A DNA stretch of 19,803 bases from Deltaproteobacteria bacterium (GTDB taxonomy: Bacteria > Myxococcota_A > UBA9160 > SZUA-336). The translations under genes and the position numbers were made by a program. Numbering within the stretch: the stretch's first letter is position 1; the number at the start of each line of letters is the position of its first letter. The DNA is taken from contig DAOUZG010000004.1 of the NCBI GenBank assembly GCA_030665705.1, positions 1 to 19,803 of the forward strand, read 5' to 3'. This document shows, piece by piece, positions 5,791-13,819 of this stretch. The notes below the pieces were generated by a model, which was not told the origin of the DNA, did no database searches, and was given only the letters and a program-made list of their open reading frames with translations.

Positions 5791-7527
5791 ATGGTTCAAG
5801 AACCGGTGGTCGCCTATTTCTCTATGGAGATCGGACTGGATACATCGATCCCAACCTATGCGGGCGGTCTGGGGGTGCTTGCGGGGGATACGATCCGCTC
5901 TGCGGCCGATATGGAGATCCCGATGGTCGCGGTAACCCTCCTGCACCGTCACGGTTACTTCCACCAGCGCCTCGACGAGCACGGTCACCAGAGCGAGGAA
6001 CCGGTGGTCTGGAGCGTGGAGGAGTCCCTGGAGCGGCTCGATCTACGGGTGACCCTCGAGATCGAAGGCCGTCCGGTCGAGATCGGAGTGTGGCGCTATC
6101 ACGTGACCGGCGTGACCGGCTTCCAAGTCCCCGTCTATCTCCTCTACACGGACCTACCTGAGAATGCCGAGCAGGACCGCCCGATCACCGACGCCTTGTA
6201 CGGGGGGGATGCGCACTATCGCCTCTGCCAGGAGACGGTGCTCGGGCTAGGTGGCGTCAAGATGCTCCGCGCGCTCGGCTATGACCAAATCGCGCGTTTT
6301 CACCTGAACGAGGGGCACGCAGCCCTCATCGTGCTGGCGCTTATCGAGGAACAGCTCGCAGCAAAGGGGGACGGAGGGAGCGTGACCTCTGAGCTCGTTG
6401 AAGTGGTTCAGGATCAGTGCGTCTTTACGACCCACACGCCGGTACCTGCGGGCCACGACCAGTTCCCGGGTGAACTCGTGCGTCGGGTCATCGGAGACCA
6501 GCGCTTCGAGTGGCTGGAGCCGCTTACCGGGGATAGAGTCCTCAACCTGACGGAGCTGGCGTTGCGTGCATCACGGTTCGTGAACGGAGTCGCAATGAGC
6601 CACAGGGAGAGCTCCCTCGAAATGTTCCCGGGCTATCCGATCCACTCCATCACGAATGGTGTGCACAGTCGAATGTGGACCTCCCCTCCTTTCCAGGCTC
6701 TCTACGATCGATATCTGCCCGATTGGAGAAGGGACGGACTGTCTCTTCGTTACGCGATCAACATCCCCAAGGAAGAAATCTGGGCAGCGCATACGGAGGC
6801 AAAGCGCGCCCTCCTCGAGCATGTCAACCGCGAGACGAGGAGCAACTTCCAGCAGGACGTGCTCACAATCGGCTTCGCCCGAAGAGCCACCGCTTACAAG
6901 AGAGCGTATCTGGTTGTCCGGGATCTCGGACGACTCAGGGAGATCGCGGCGACCGCCGGTCGTGTCCAGTTCGTGTTTGCAGGGAAGGCACACCCGCGGG
7001 ACTACGAGGGGAAAGAGATCATACGGCTCCTGCATCAGGCAAGAGACGAGATCCGCGACGACGTCCCGATCGCGTACCTGCCGAACTACGACATGGAATC
7101 GGCAAAGCTGCTGTGCGCGGGTTCGGACATCTGGCTGAACACGCCGATGCCTCCTCTGGAAGCATCGGGGACCAGTGGGATGAAGGCGGCGCTGAACGGT
7201 GTTCCCAGCCTGAGCGTGCTCGATGGATGGTGGGTAGAGGGGCACGTCGACGGCGTAACGGGCTGGGCGATCGGTGAGCGCGGTGAGCCGACTCAAGAGT
7301 TCGACCCGAAGAGCGACGACTCAGCCGCGGCTGCGCTCTACGACAAGCTGGAGCATGCGGTGATCCCGTGCTTTTACAACCAGCGGAACCGATTTATCGA
7401 GATGATGCGCTACACGATCTCTCTGAACGGCTCGTTCTTCAATACGGAGAGAATGATCTGGCAGTATCTCCACCGGGCCTACCAAATCCACAGGGGCCAA
7501 CGAGCTCCGGATGGCGTCGGACCGTAG
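5791..7527 (+). CDS. glgP: Alpha-glucan phosphorylase (GT35), short form
   Basis: 578 residues; releases glucose-1-phosphate from non-reducing ends of alpha-1,4-glucan using phosphate and pyridoxal phosphate. The opening VAYFSMEIGLDTSIPTYAGG and LGVLAGDTIRSAADMEIPMV are the core of the TIGR02094-type (archaeal/bacterial) phosphorylases. Further motifs are LNEGHAALI, VFTTHTPVPAGHDQF, NGVHSRMW, FARRATAYKRAYL and LPNYDM. The PLP lysine lies in EASGTSGMK, Lys465. It lacks the N-terminal extension (DUF3417-like) of the roughly 800-residue members. Start ATG 5791 is secure: AGAGAGG lies at 5776-5782 and an in-frame TGA sits at 5770-5772, so the short form is real and not mis-called. It is the first gene of the operon, separated from treZ by 71 bases, the only sizeable gap. 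Confidence 0.93.
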   Translation: MVQEPVVAYFSMEIGLDTSIPTYAGGLGVLAGDTIRSAADMEIPMVAVTLLHRHGYFHQRLDEHGHQSEEPVVWSVEESLERLDLRVTLEIEGRPVEIGVWRYHVTGVTGFQVPVYLLYTDLPENAEQDRPITDALYGGDAHYRLCQETVLGLGGVKMLRALGYDQIARFHLNEGHAALIVLALIEEQLAAKGDGGSVTSELVEVVQDQCVFTTHTPVPAGHDQFPGELVRRVIGDQRFEWLEPLTGDRVLNLTELALRASRFVNGVAMSHRESSLEMFPGYPIHSITNGVHSRMWTSPPFQALYDRYLPDWRRDGLSLRYAINIPKEEIWAAHTEAKRALLEHVNRETRSNFQQDVLTIGFARRATAYKRAYLVVRDLGRLREIAATAGRVQFVFAGKAHPRDYEGKEIIRLLHQARDEIRDDVPIAYLPNYDMESAKLLCAGSDIWLNTPMPPLEASGTSGMKAALNGVPSLSVLDGWWVEGHVDGVTGWAIGERGEPTQEFDPKSDDSAAAALYDKLEHAVIPCFYNQRNRFIEMMRYTISLNGSFFNTERMIWQYLHRAYQIHRGQRAPDGVGP

Positions 7528-7598
7528 GCGGAACACCTGCTATCCTTGGCGGATCTGCCCGGAGCGCGCAGGGGAGACGCAGAGGCACGGAAGGAAAG

Positions 7599-9473
7599 AT
7601 GGGGGGAGACGTCAGCTTCGCGTTTGCCTTGGAGCGCGGCGCCAATGTCCTGAACGGGGGTGGAGTGCATTTCTCCGTCTGGGCCCCGCACGCGGATCGC
7701 GTCTCCGTGAGACTCCTGCACGATCGGGGGCCCGTGGAACTCGACCTCGAGCCGCGCGCTACCGGGATCTTCGAGCGAACCGTCCCCGACGCAGGTGCCG
7801 GAACCGACTACTTCTACCGGCTCGACGGGCTGTGCGACCGTCCCGATCCGGTGAGCCGATACCAGCCGGCGGGGGTTCACGGTCCGTCTCGGGTAATCGA
7901 TCCACGGCGGTACCGGTGGTCTGAGGCCGGGTGGCAGGGAGTCGAGCAGAGCAAGCTCGTGATTTATGAGGTGCATGTCGCCACCTTTACCGAAGCCGGC
8001 ACCTTCGAGGCCGCGATCTTGCACCTTCCCGAACTGTGCGATCTCGGCATCACGGCACTCGAGCTCATGCCTGTGGCTGAGTTCCCCGGCGAGCGCAACT
8101 GGGGCTACGACGGCGTGTTCCCGTACGCGCCGCACGGTCACTACGGTGGCCCGTGCGGCCTCCGACGCCTGGTCGATGCCGCACACGGCCTCGGCCTGGC
8201 CGTCATCCTCGACGTCGTCTACAACCACCTGGGACCCGACGGAAATGTCCTCGCGGAGTTCGGTCCGTACTTCACCGACCGCCATCGCACCCCGTGGGGC
8301 CCTGCGGTCAACCTCGATGGGCCCGAAAGCACGGAGGTGCGCAGGTATTTCCGGGACAACGCTCTGTACTGGCTCCAGGAATATCGGTTGGATGGACTCA
8401 GGCTCGACGCTGTGCACGCGATGTACGATCACAGCGACAATCACTTTTTGGCGGAGCTCGCAGAGTCGGTTCGAAGCCTGGGAGAAAAGCTCGGCCGGCG
8501 AGTCCACCTGATCGCAGAGAGCGACCTGAACGACCCACGCCTGGTGCGCCGCCGGGCGGAAGGTGGCTACGGTCTCGGCGCGATATGGAACGACGACTTC
8601 CACCACGCCGTCCATGCTGCACTGACCGGAGAGCGAGCGGGGTACTACGTCGACTTCGGTGGGATCAAACCGTTGGCCAAGGCGTTGTCCGAGCGTTTTG
8701 TGTATAACGGTGTCTACTCTCGATTCCGGAGGGGGCATCATGGGGCCCCCGCGCGCGACTTGCCTACGGACCGCTTCGTTGTGTTCATCCAGAACCACGA
8801 TCAGATCGGAAACCGCGCACTCGGCGAGCGTCTTTCCACCCTCGTGTCACGTGAGCGGCTGCGCCTAGCGGCAGCCCTGTTGCTCCTCTCTCCGTACGTG
8901 CCCCTTCTTTTCATGGGTGAGGAGTACGGAGAGACCAACCCGTTCCTGTACTTCGTGAGCCATGAGGACACCAGGCTGATCGACGCGATCCGGCGCGGTC
9001 GTCGACAGGAGTTCGCAGCCCTCCATCGCCAAGAAGCGTTTCCCGACCCGAACGACGAGCTGACTTTCCAGAGGTCGCGTCTGCACCGCGATCTCGGACG
9101 AAGCGCCAGCCAGTCGCAGCTCCGGGGACTCTACCGGCAGTTGCTCCAGCTGCGGCGCGAGGAGCCCGCTCTGCGCCCCGGGGCCACCGAGGTCCACACG
9201 GCATGCGATCCGGAGAAGGGCTGGATCGTGATGGAATACCGACCGCCCGTCGGACGCGCAGCGTTCGCCGCGTTCCACTTAGGGGAGGCTCCGATCGAGG
9301 CGCCCGCTCCGCTGGTTGGCGTCCCGTGGCGCCTCCGGCTCGCCACGGACGAGGCGGCTTTCGGCGGACCGGGCAGCCAAGCGCGCGAACGGATCACGGG
9401 GGGGGCTGGTTCTCCGCCGCGGGTGCTCCTACCGGCCGAGACCGCAGTTTTCTACATTAGCGAGGCGGCATGA
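7599..9473 (+). CDS. treZ: Malto-oligosyltrehalose trehalohydrolase (GH13_10)
   Basis: 624 residues; hydrolyses the alpha-1,4 bond next to the trehalose end of maltooligosyl-trehalose, releasing free trehalose. It is the second step of the TreY/TreZ pathway, in the cytoplasm. An N-terminal CBM48-like domain (about 15-100, GGGVHFSVWAPHADRV) precedes the barrel. Barrel motifs are VIYEVHVATFTEAGTFEAAI, VILDVVYNHLGPDGN, the nucleophile in GLRLDAVHAMYD (Asp270), the acid/base in LIAESDLND (Glu307) and IQNHDQIGNR (Asp401). The block FMGEEYGETNPFLYFVSHED followed by GRRQEF identifies TreZ rather than other GH13 enzymes. Start ATG 7599 follows AAGGAAAG and fits the family start; the frame stays open further upstream but overlaps glgP. 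Its stop overlaps the glgX start (ATGA, 9470-9473). Confidence 0.95.
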   Translation: MGGDVSFAFALERGANVLNGGGVHFSVWAPHADRVSVRLLHDRGPVELDLEPRATGIFERTVPDAGAGTDYFYRLDGLCDRPDPVSRYQPAGVHGPSRVIDPRRYRWSEAGWQGVEQSKLVIYEVHVATFTEAGTFEAAILHLPELCDLGITALELMPVAEFPGERNWGYDGVFPYAPHGHYGGPCGLRRLVDAAHGLGLAVILDVVYNHLGPDGNVLAEFGPYFTDRHRTPWGPAVNLDGPESTEVRRYFRDNALYWLQEYRLDGLRLDAVHAMYDHSDNHFLAELAESVRSLGEKLGRRVHLIAESDLNDPRLVRRRAEGGYGLGAIWNDDFHHAVHAALTGERAGYYVDFGGIKPLAKALSERFVYNGVYSRFRRGHHGAPARDLPTDRFVVFIQNHDQIGNRALGERLSTLVSRERLRLAAALLLLSPYVPLLFMGEEYGETNPFLYFVSHEDTRLIDAIRRGRRQEFAALHRQEAFPDPNDELTFQRSRLHRDLGRSASQSQLRGLYRQLLQLRREEPALRPGATEVHTACDPEKGWIVMEYRPPVGRAAFAAFHLGEAPIEAPAPLVGVPWRLRLATDEAAFGGPGSQARERITGGAGSPPRVLLPAETAVFYISEAA

Positions 9474-11587
9474 TACGGGTGTGGCCGGGATCCCCCTACC
9501 CCTTGGGGGCGACGTGGGACGGAGAGGGCGTCAACTTCGCCCTCTTCTCCGAACACGCGACCGCCGTGGAGCTTTGTCTCTTCGACGGCGCGGATTCCCC
9601 CAAAGAGGACCTTCGAGTTCCGTTTTCCGAGCGCACCAACCGGATCTGGCACGGGTACCTACCGGAGGTCCGCCCGGGGCAGCTCTACGGCTATCGGGTC
9701 CATGGTCCCTACGCGCCCGAGCTGGGCCATCGCTTCAACCCCAACCAGCTGCTTCTCGACCCTTACGCAAAGGCAATCACCGGAGACCTTCGGTGGAGTG
9801 ACTTGATGTACGGCTACGCGTGGAGCGACCCGATGGACGATCGCTCCTTCAACCGAGAAGACAGCGCTCCCTCTATGCCGAGGTGCGTCGTTGTCAACAC
9901 GGCCTTCACCTGGGGCGACGACCGACCGCCGCGGAACTCGTGGAGCCAGACCCTTATCTACGAATGCCACGTCAAGGGGATGACGGGCCGTCATCCAAGC
10001 GTACCCGAAGACCTACGCGGCACGTACCTCGGCCTCGCCTCGGATCCGATCCTCGACCACCTGCTTTCGCTCGGTGTCACGGCGGTCGAGCTGCTGCCCG
10101 TGCACCATTGCATCTCCGAACGTCAGCTGGTCGAGCGTGGGATGACGAACTACTGGGGCTACAACTCGATCGGCTTCTTCAGCCCGGACCCGAGATACGC
10201 CGCCGGATCCCACGGGGAACAGGTGAACGAATTCAAGTCGATGGTGAAGGCTTTCCACCGCGTCGGAATCGAGGTGATTCTCGATGTGGTGTACAACCAC
10301 ACGGCGGAGGGAAACCACCTCGGTCCGACGCTGTGCTTCCGAGGGATCGACAACTGCTCCTACTACCGGCTCGTGCCGGATAATCCTCGCCACTACCTCG
10401 ACTTCACGGGGTGTGGGAACAGTCTGAACGTCGGACATCCGCGCGTCCTGCAACTCGTCCTCGATAGCCTTCGGTACTGGGTCATGGAGATGCACGTCGA
10501 CGGCTTCCGCTTCGACCTCGCTCCGACGATGGCACGCAACCCGATCCACTTCGACCGATCCTCGAGCTTCTTCGCAACCGTGCAGCAGGATCCCGTACTC
10601 GCCCAGGTCAAGCTGATCGCCGAACCCTGGGATCTCGGTCCCGGGGGCTACCAGGTCGGAAACTTCCCTCCGGGGTGGGCCGAGTGGAATGGGCAGTACC
10701 GCGACACGATCCGGCGCTTCTGGCGTGGAGAAGAGGGGCGCGTGGCTGAGCTCGCGTCACGGCTCTCCGGGTCGAGCGACCTATTCCAGGCGAGCGATCG
10801 CACGGCCTACTCGGGGATCAACTTCGTGACTTCCCACGACGGCCTTACGCTCCACGATCTCGTGAGCTACGAGCGGAAGCACAACGAGGCAAATGGGGAG
10901 GAAAACCGAGACGGGACGGATGAGAGCTTCAGTCGGAACTGGGGCGTTGAGGGAGAGACCGAGTCGGTGCGCATCCGGCGGATGCGTGAGCGGATGAAAC
11001 GGAACCTTCTCGCGACTCTAGTTTTCGCTCAGGGTGTCCCCATGCTCTCCCATGGTGACGAGCTCGGTCGAACCCAATTCGGAAACAACAACGCCTACTG
11101 TCAGGACAACGAGGTTTCCTGGGTCGACTGGGACCTCGACGAGAGAGCGCGCGCCTTTCTCGACTTCAGTCGCCGCGTGATTCGGATTCGGGAGTCGAAC
11201 TCGGTATTCCGCCGCCGCCGCTTCTTCGCGGGAAACCCCGTTTCCGGCGATGGAGTCAAAGACGTCTCCTGGATCCGACCAGACGGTAAGGAGATGGCCG
11301 TATCGGACTGGCAGAACCCCAAGAACCGCGTTCTCGGAATGCTGATCCACGGCGAGGCCTCGGACGAGGTGGACGAGCGAGGCCGGCCCAATCGCGGCCA
11401 GACGCTCGTGGTCCTACTCAACGGCGGAGCTCGATCGCGCTATTTTCAGCTTCCCGGGATCCGCGACCAGGGGGCCTGGCGAGAGATCGTGAATACCGCG
11501 CGCCCGGGCACGCGCCTGGTGAGGGGAGGAGGTGTTAACCTGGTGGCGCACTCCCTGATTCTGCTCGGTTTCGAGGTGCCACGGTGA
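9470..11587 (+). CDS. glgX: Glycogen debranching enzyme GlgX/TreX (GH13_11)
   Basis: 705 residues; hydrolyses alpha-1,6 branch points of glycogen or limit dextrin, providing linear maltodextrins for TreY and GlgP. N-terminal CBM48: PLGATWDGEGVNFALFSEHA. Barrel motifs: SLGVTAVELLPVH, MTNYWGYNSIGFFSPDPRYA, VILDVVYNHTAEGNHLGPTL, nucleophile in VDGFRFDLA (Asp349), acid/base in LIAEPWDLGPGGYQVGNFPP (Glu385) and FVTSHDGLTLHDLVSY (Asp457). RKHNEANGEENRDGTD and LSHGDELGRTQFGNNNAYCQ are specific to the GlgX/TreX group rather than pullulanases. Length matches the family. It starts inside the treZ stop (ATGA) and its own stop TGA overlaps the glgB start (GTGATG at 11584-11589). In trehalose operons this gene is commonly called treX; sequence alone does not separate that from glgX. 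Confidence 0.95.
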   Translation: MIRVWPGSPYPLGATWDGEGVNFALFSEHATAVELCLFDGADSPKEDLRVPFSERTNRIWHGYLPEVRPGQLYGYRVHGPYAPELGHRFNPNQLLLDPYAKAITGDLRWSDLMYGYAWSDPMDDRSFNREDSAPSMPRCVVVNTAFTWGDDRPPRNSWSQTLIYECHVKGMTGRHPSVPEDLRGTYLGLASDPILDHLLSLGVTAVELLPVHHCISERQLVERGMTNYWGYNSIGFFSPDPRYAAGSHGEQVNEFKSMVKAFHRVGIEVILDVVYNHTAEGNHLGPTLCFRGIDNCSYYRLVPDNPRHYLDFTGCGNSLNVGHPRVLQLVLDSLRYWVMEMHVDGFRFDLAPTMARNPIHFDRSSSFFATVQQDPVLAQVKLIAEPWDLGPGGYQVGNFPPGWAEWNGQYRDTIRRFWRGEEGRVAELASRLSGSSDLFQASDRTAYSGINFVTSHDGLTLHDLVSYERKHNEANGEENRDGTDESFSRNWGVEGETESVRIRRMRERMKRNLLATLVFAQGVPMLSHGDELGRTQFGNNNAYCQDNEVSWVDWDLDERARAFLDFSRRVIRIRESNSVFRRRRFFAGNPVSGDGVKDVSWIRPDGKEMAVSDWQNPKNRVLGMLIHGEASDEVDERGRPNRGQTLVVLLNGGARSRYFQLPGIRDQGAWREIVNTARPGTRLVRGGGVNLVAHSLILLGFEVPR

Positions 11588-13818
11588 TGCGAGTGAGAGC
11601 CGGATCGGAGGACACCTTCGACGTGGCGGGCCCCCCCGTCGATCGACGCGAGGTCGAGGCGCTTCAGCGTGGAGACCACACCCAACCCCACCGCATCCTG
11701 GGCGCCCATCCGGTGCACGCCTGGGGCCAGCAGGGTGTCGTGGTGCGGGGTTTTCACCCGGATGCGCACGCCGCAGACTGCATCGTAGAGGAATCCGAAG
11801 CGGAGTCGATGGCCCCGCTCGGCCGTGGGCTGTTCTCCATCTTTCTCCCCGGTCATCAACTTCCTCTCCGGTACCGGCTCCGTTTCTACTTCCCCGGCGG
11901 AACAACCTGGGAGCGCGACGATCCCTACCGCTTCCTGCCGACGGCCGGGGATCTCGATCTGCACCTCTTCAACGAAGGAACCCATCGGCGCCTCTGGGAG
12001 ATCCTGGGTGGCCACCACCGAACGGTCGACGGAACCGCGGGCACCGCGTTCGCCGTCTGGGCTCCGAACGCGCGCCACGTCTCCGTCGTCGGAGACTTCT
12101 GCCGCTGGGACGGCCGTCTGTTCCCCATGAGGTGCCTCGGGAGATCGGGCGTCTTCGAGATCTTCATTCCAGGAGTGGAGCCTGGTGCCCTCTACAAGTA
12201 CGAGATCAAGACAAAGGAAGGGCACCTTCGGCTGAAATCGGATCCGTGCGCTTTCGCGATGGAGCTGCCACCGGGCACGGCGTCTCGCGTGGCGATTTCG
12301 AGCTACCTATGGACGGATCAGGACTGGCTCCAGGAGCGTGCGGAGCGCGATCCGAGACGTGAGCCCATTTCGATCTACGAGGTGCACCTGGGCTCGTGGG
12401 CACGCGTCCCGGAAGAAAGCAATCGCTACCTGGCATACCGCGAAATCGCCCCTCGTCTGGTTGAGCACGTCAAGCGCCTCGGCTTCACTCACGTTCAGCT
12501 CTTACCGCTCTCGGAGCACGCCTTCTACCCGTCGTGGGGCTATCAGATTACCGGCTACTACGCGCCGACCTCGCGTTACGGCTCACCGGACGACCTCCGA
12601 TTCCTGATCGACCTGTGCCACCGTGAGGGGATCGGGGTGATTCTCGATTGGGTGCCGGCGCACTTTCCCAAAGATGACTTTGCCCTCCGACAGTTCGATG
12701 GGACGGCGCTCTATGAGCACGGGGACCCCCGTCAGGGAGAACACCCCGACTGGGGGACGCTCATCTTCAACTACGGACGCAAAGAGGTAAAGAACTTCCT
12801 CATCGCGAACGCGCTCTACTGGCTGAAGGAATTCCACCTCGACGCGCTTCGCGTGGATGCGGTGGCCTCGATGCTCTACCTCGACTACAGCCGTGAGGAG
12901 ACAGACTGGATTCCCAATCCATCGGGTGGACGCGAAAACCTCGACGCGATCGACTTTCTCCAAACCTTGAACGCGATCGTTCGCGAGGAGGTCCCGGGAG
13001 CGTTCACGGTGGCCGAGGAGTCGACCGCCTGGCCCGGGGTGACGCGCCCGGTCGAACAGGGAGGGCTCGGCTTTACCTTCAAATGGAACATGGGCTGGAT
13101 GCACGACAGCCTCCTCTACTTCAGCAAGGATCCGGTTCACCGCAAGTTCCACCAGGATCAGTTGTCCTTCTCCATGATCTACGAGTACCACGAGCGCTTT
13201 ATCAACCCGCTCTCCCACGACGAAGTGGTGCACGGCAAGGGACCCTTACTCGAAAAGATGCCGGGCGATCTCTGGCAGAAGTTCGCGAATCTCAGGCTTC
13301 TCCTGACCTACCAGTTCACGCGTCCGGGAAAGAATCTCCTGTTCATGGGGACCGAGCTCGCTCCGTACCAGGAGTGGCACCACGACGCGAGCCTCGACTG
13401 GCATCTCTTAGACGACCCGAGAAGGCAGGCCTTCGCGTTCTTCTTGCAGGAACTGGCGCACCTGTACCGGGAATCACCCTCTCTTTGGCAGCGTGACCCC
13501 GATCCCGAGGGGTACTCGTGGATCGACTTCCAGGACCACGAGCAGTCGGTCGTGTCCTACGTGCGGCGATGCGAGACGGAGCATCTGGTCGTCGTGTTGA
13601 ACCTGACCCCCGTGCCTCGGGAGGGTTACCGGGTCGGGGTCCCGGCAGCAGGACGCTACTTCCAGCGATTCTCCAGCGACGATCGGCGTTACGGGGGGAG
13701 CGAGTTCGAGACCTGGACGATCGTCGAAACGGAGCCCGAGCCGTTTCACGGGTTGCCGCAATCGGTGCGTCTCGCCCTTCCACCCCTCGGAGCGCTGATC
13801 CTAGCACCGGCCCCCTGA
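11587..13818 (+). CDS. glgB: 1,4-alpha-glucan branching enzyme (GH13_9)
   Basis: 743 residues; cuts alpha-1,4 chains and re-attaches the piece as an alpha-1,6 branch. The first ~110 residues (QRGDHTQPHRILGAHPV) form the extra N-terminal domain of long-type GlgB. A CBM48 follows at about 135-240 (TAFAVWAPNARHVSVVGDFC). The barrel has IYEVHLGSWARVPEESNRYL, QITGYYAPTSRYGSPDD and VILDWVPAHFPKDD. The nucleophile is in LRVDAVASMLYLDY (Asp424), the acid/base in VAEESTAWPGVT (Glu477), and the third acid in PLSHDEVVHGKG (Asp545). The WNMGWMHDSLLYFSKDP and LLFMGTELAP blocks are typical. Start: ATG 11587 shares its A with the glgX TGA; GTG 11584 is one codon earlier and cannot be excluded. A GAGG at 11573-11576 serves either. 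Its stop is one base before the malQ start. Confidence 0.96.
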   Translation: MRVRAGSEDTFDVAGPPVDRREVEALQRGDHTQPHRILGAHPVHAWGQQGVVVRGFHPDAHAADCIVEESEAESMAPLGRGLFSIFLPGHQLPLRYRLRFYFPGGTTWERDDPYRFLPTAGDLDLHLFNEGTHRRLWEILGGHHRTVDGTAGTAFAVWAPNARHVSVVGDFCRWDGRLFPMRCLGRSGVFEIFIPGVEPGALYKYEIKTKEGHLRLKSDPCAFAMELPPGTASRVAISSYLWTDQDWLQERAERDPRREPISIYEVHLGSWARVPEESNRYLAYREIAPRLVEHVKRLGFTHVQLLPLSEHAFYPSWGYQITGYYAPTSRYGSPDDLRFLIDLCHREGIGVILDWVPAHFPKDDFALRQFDGTALYEHGDPRQGEHPDWGTLIFNYGRKEVKNFLIANALYWLKEFHLDALRVDAVASMLYLDYSREETDWIPNPSGGRENLDAIDFLQTLNAIVREEVPGAFTVAEESTAWPGVTRPVEQGGLGFTFKWNMGWMHDSLLYFSKDPVHRKFHQDQLSFSMIYEYHERFINPLSHDEVVHGKGPLLEKMPGDLWQKFANLRLLLTYQFTRPGKNLLFMGTELAPYQEWHHDASLDWHLLDDPRRQAFAFFLQELAHLYRESPSLWQRDPDPEGYSWIDFQDHEQSVVSYVRRCETEHLVVVLNLTPVPREGYRVGVPAAGRYFQRFSSDDRRYGGSEFETWTIVETEPEPFHGLPQSVRLALPPLGALILAPAP

Positions 13819-13819
13819 C

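Noticed and set aside
7479..8798. 439-codon minus-strand open frame opposite treZ
   Set aside because: It mirrors the codon pattern of treZ on the other strand in GC-rich DNA. The translation has no recognisable motif, and the plus strand encodes an intact enzyme with all catalytic residues.
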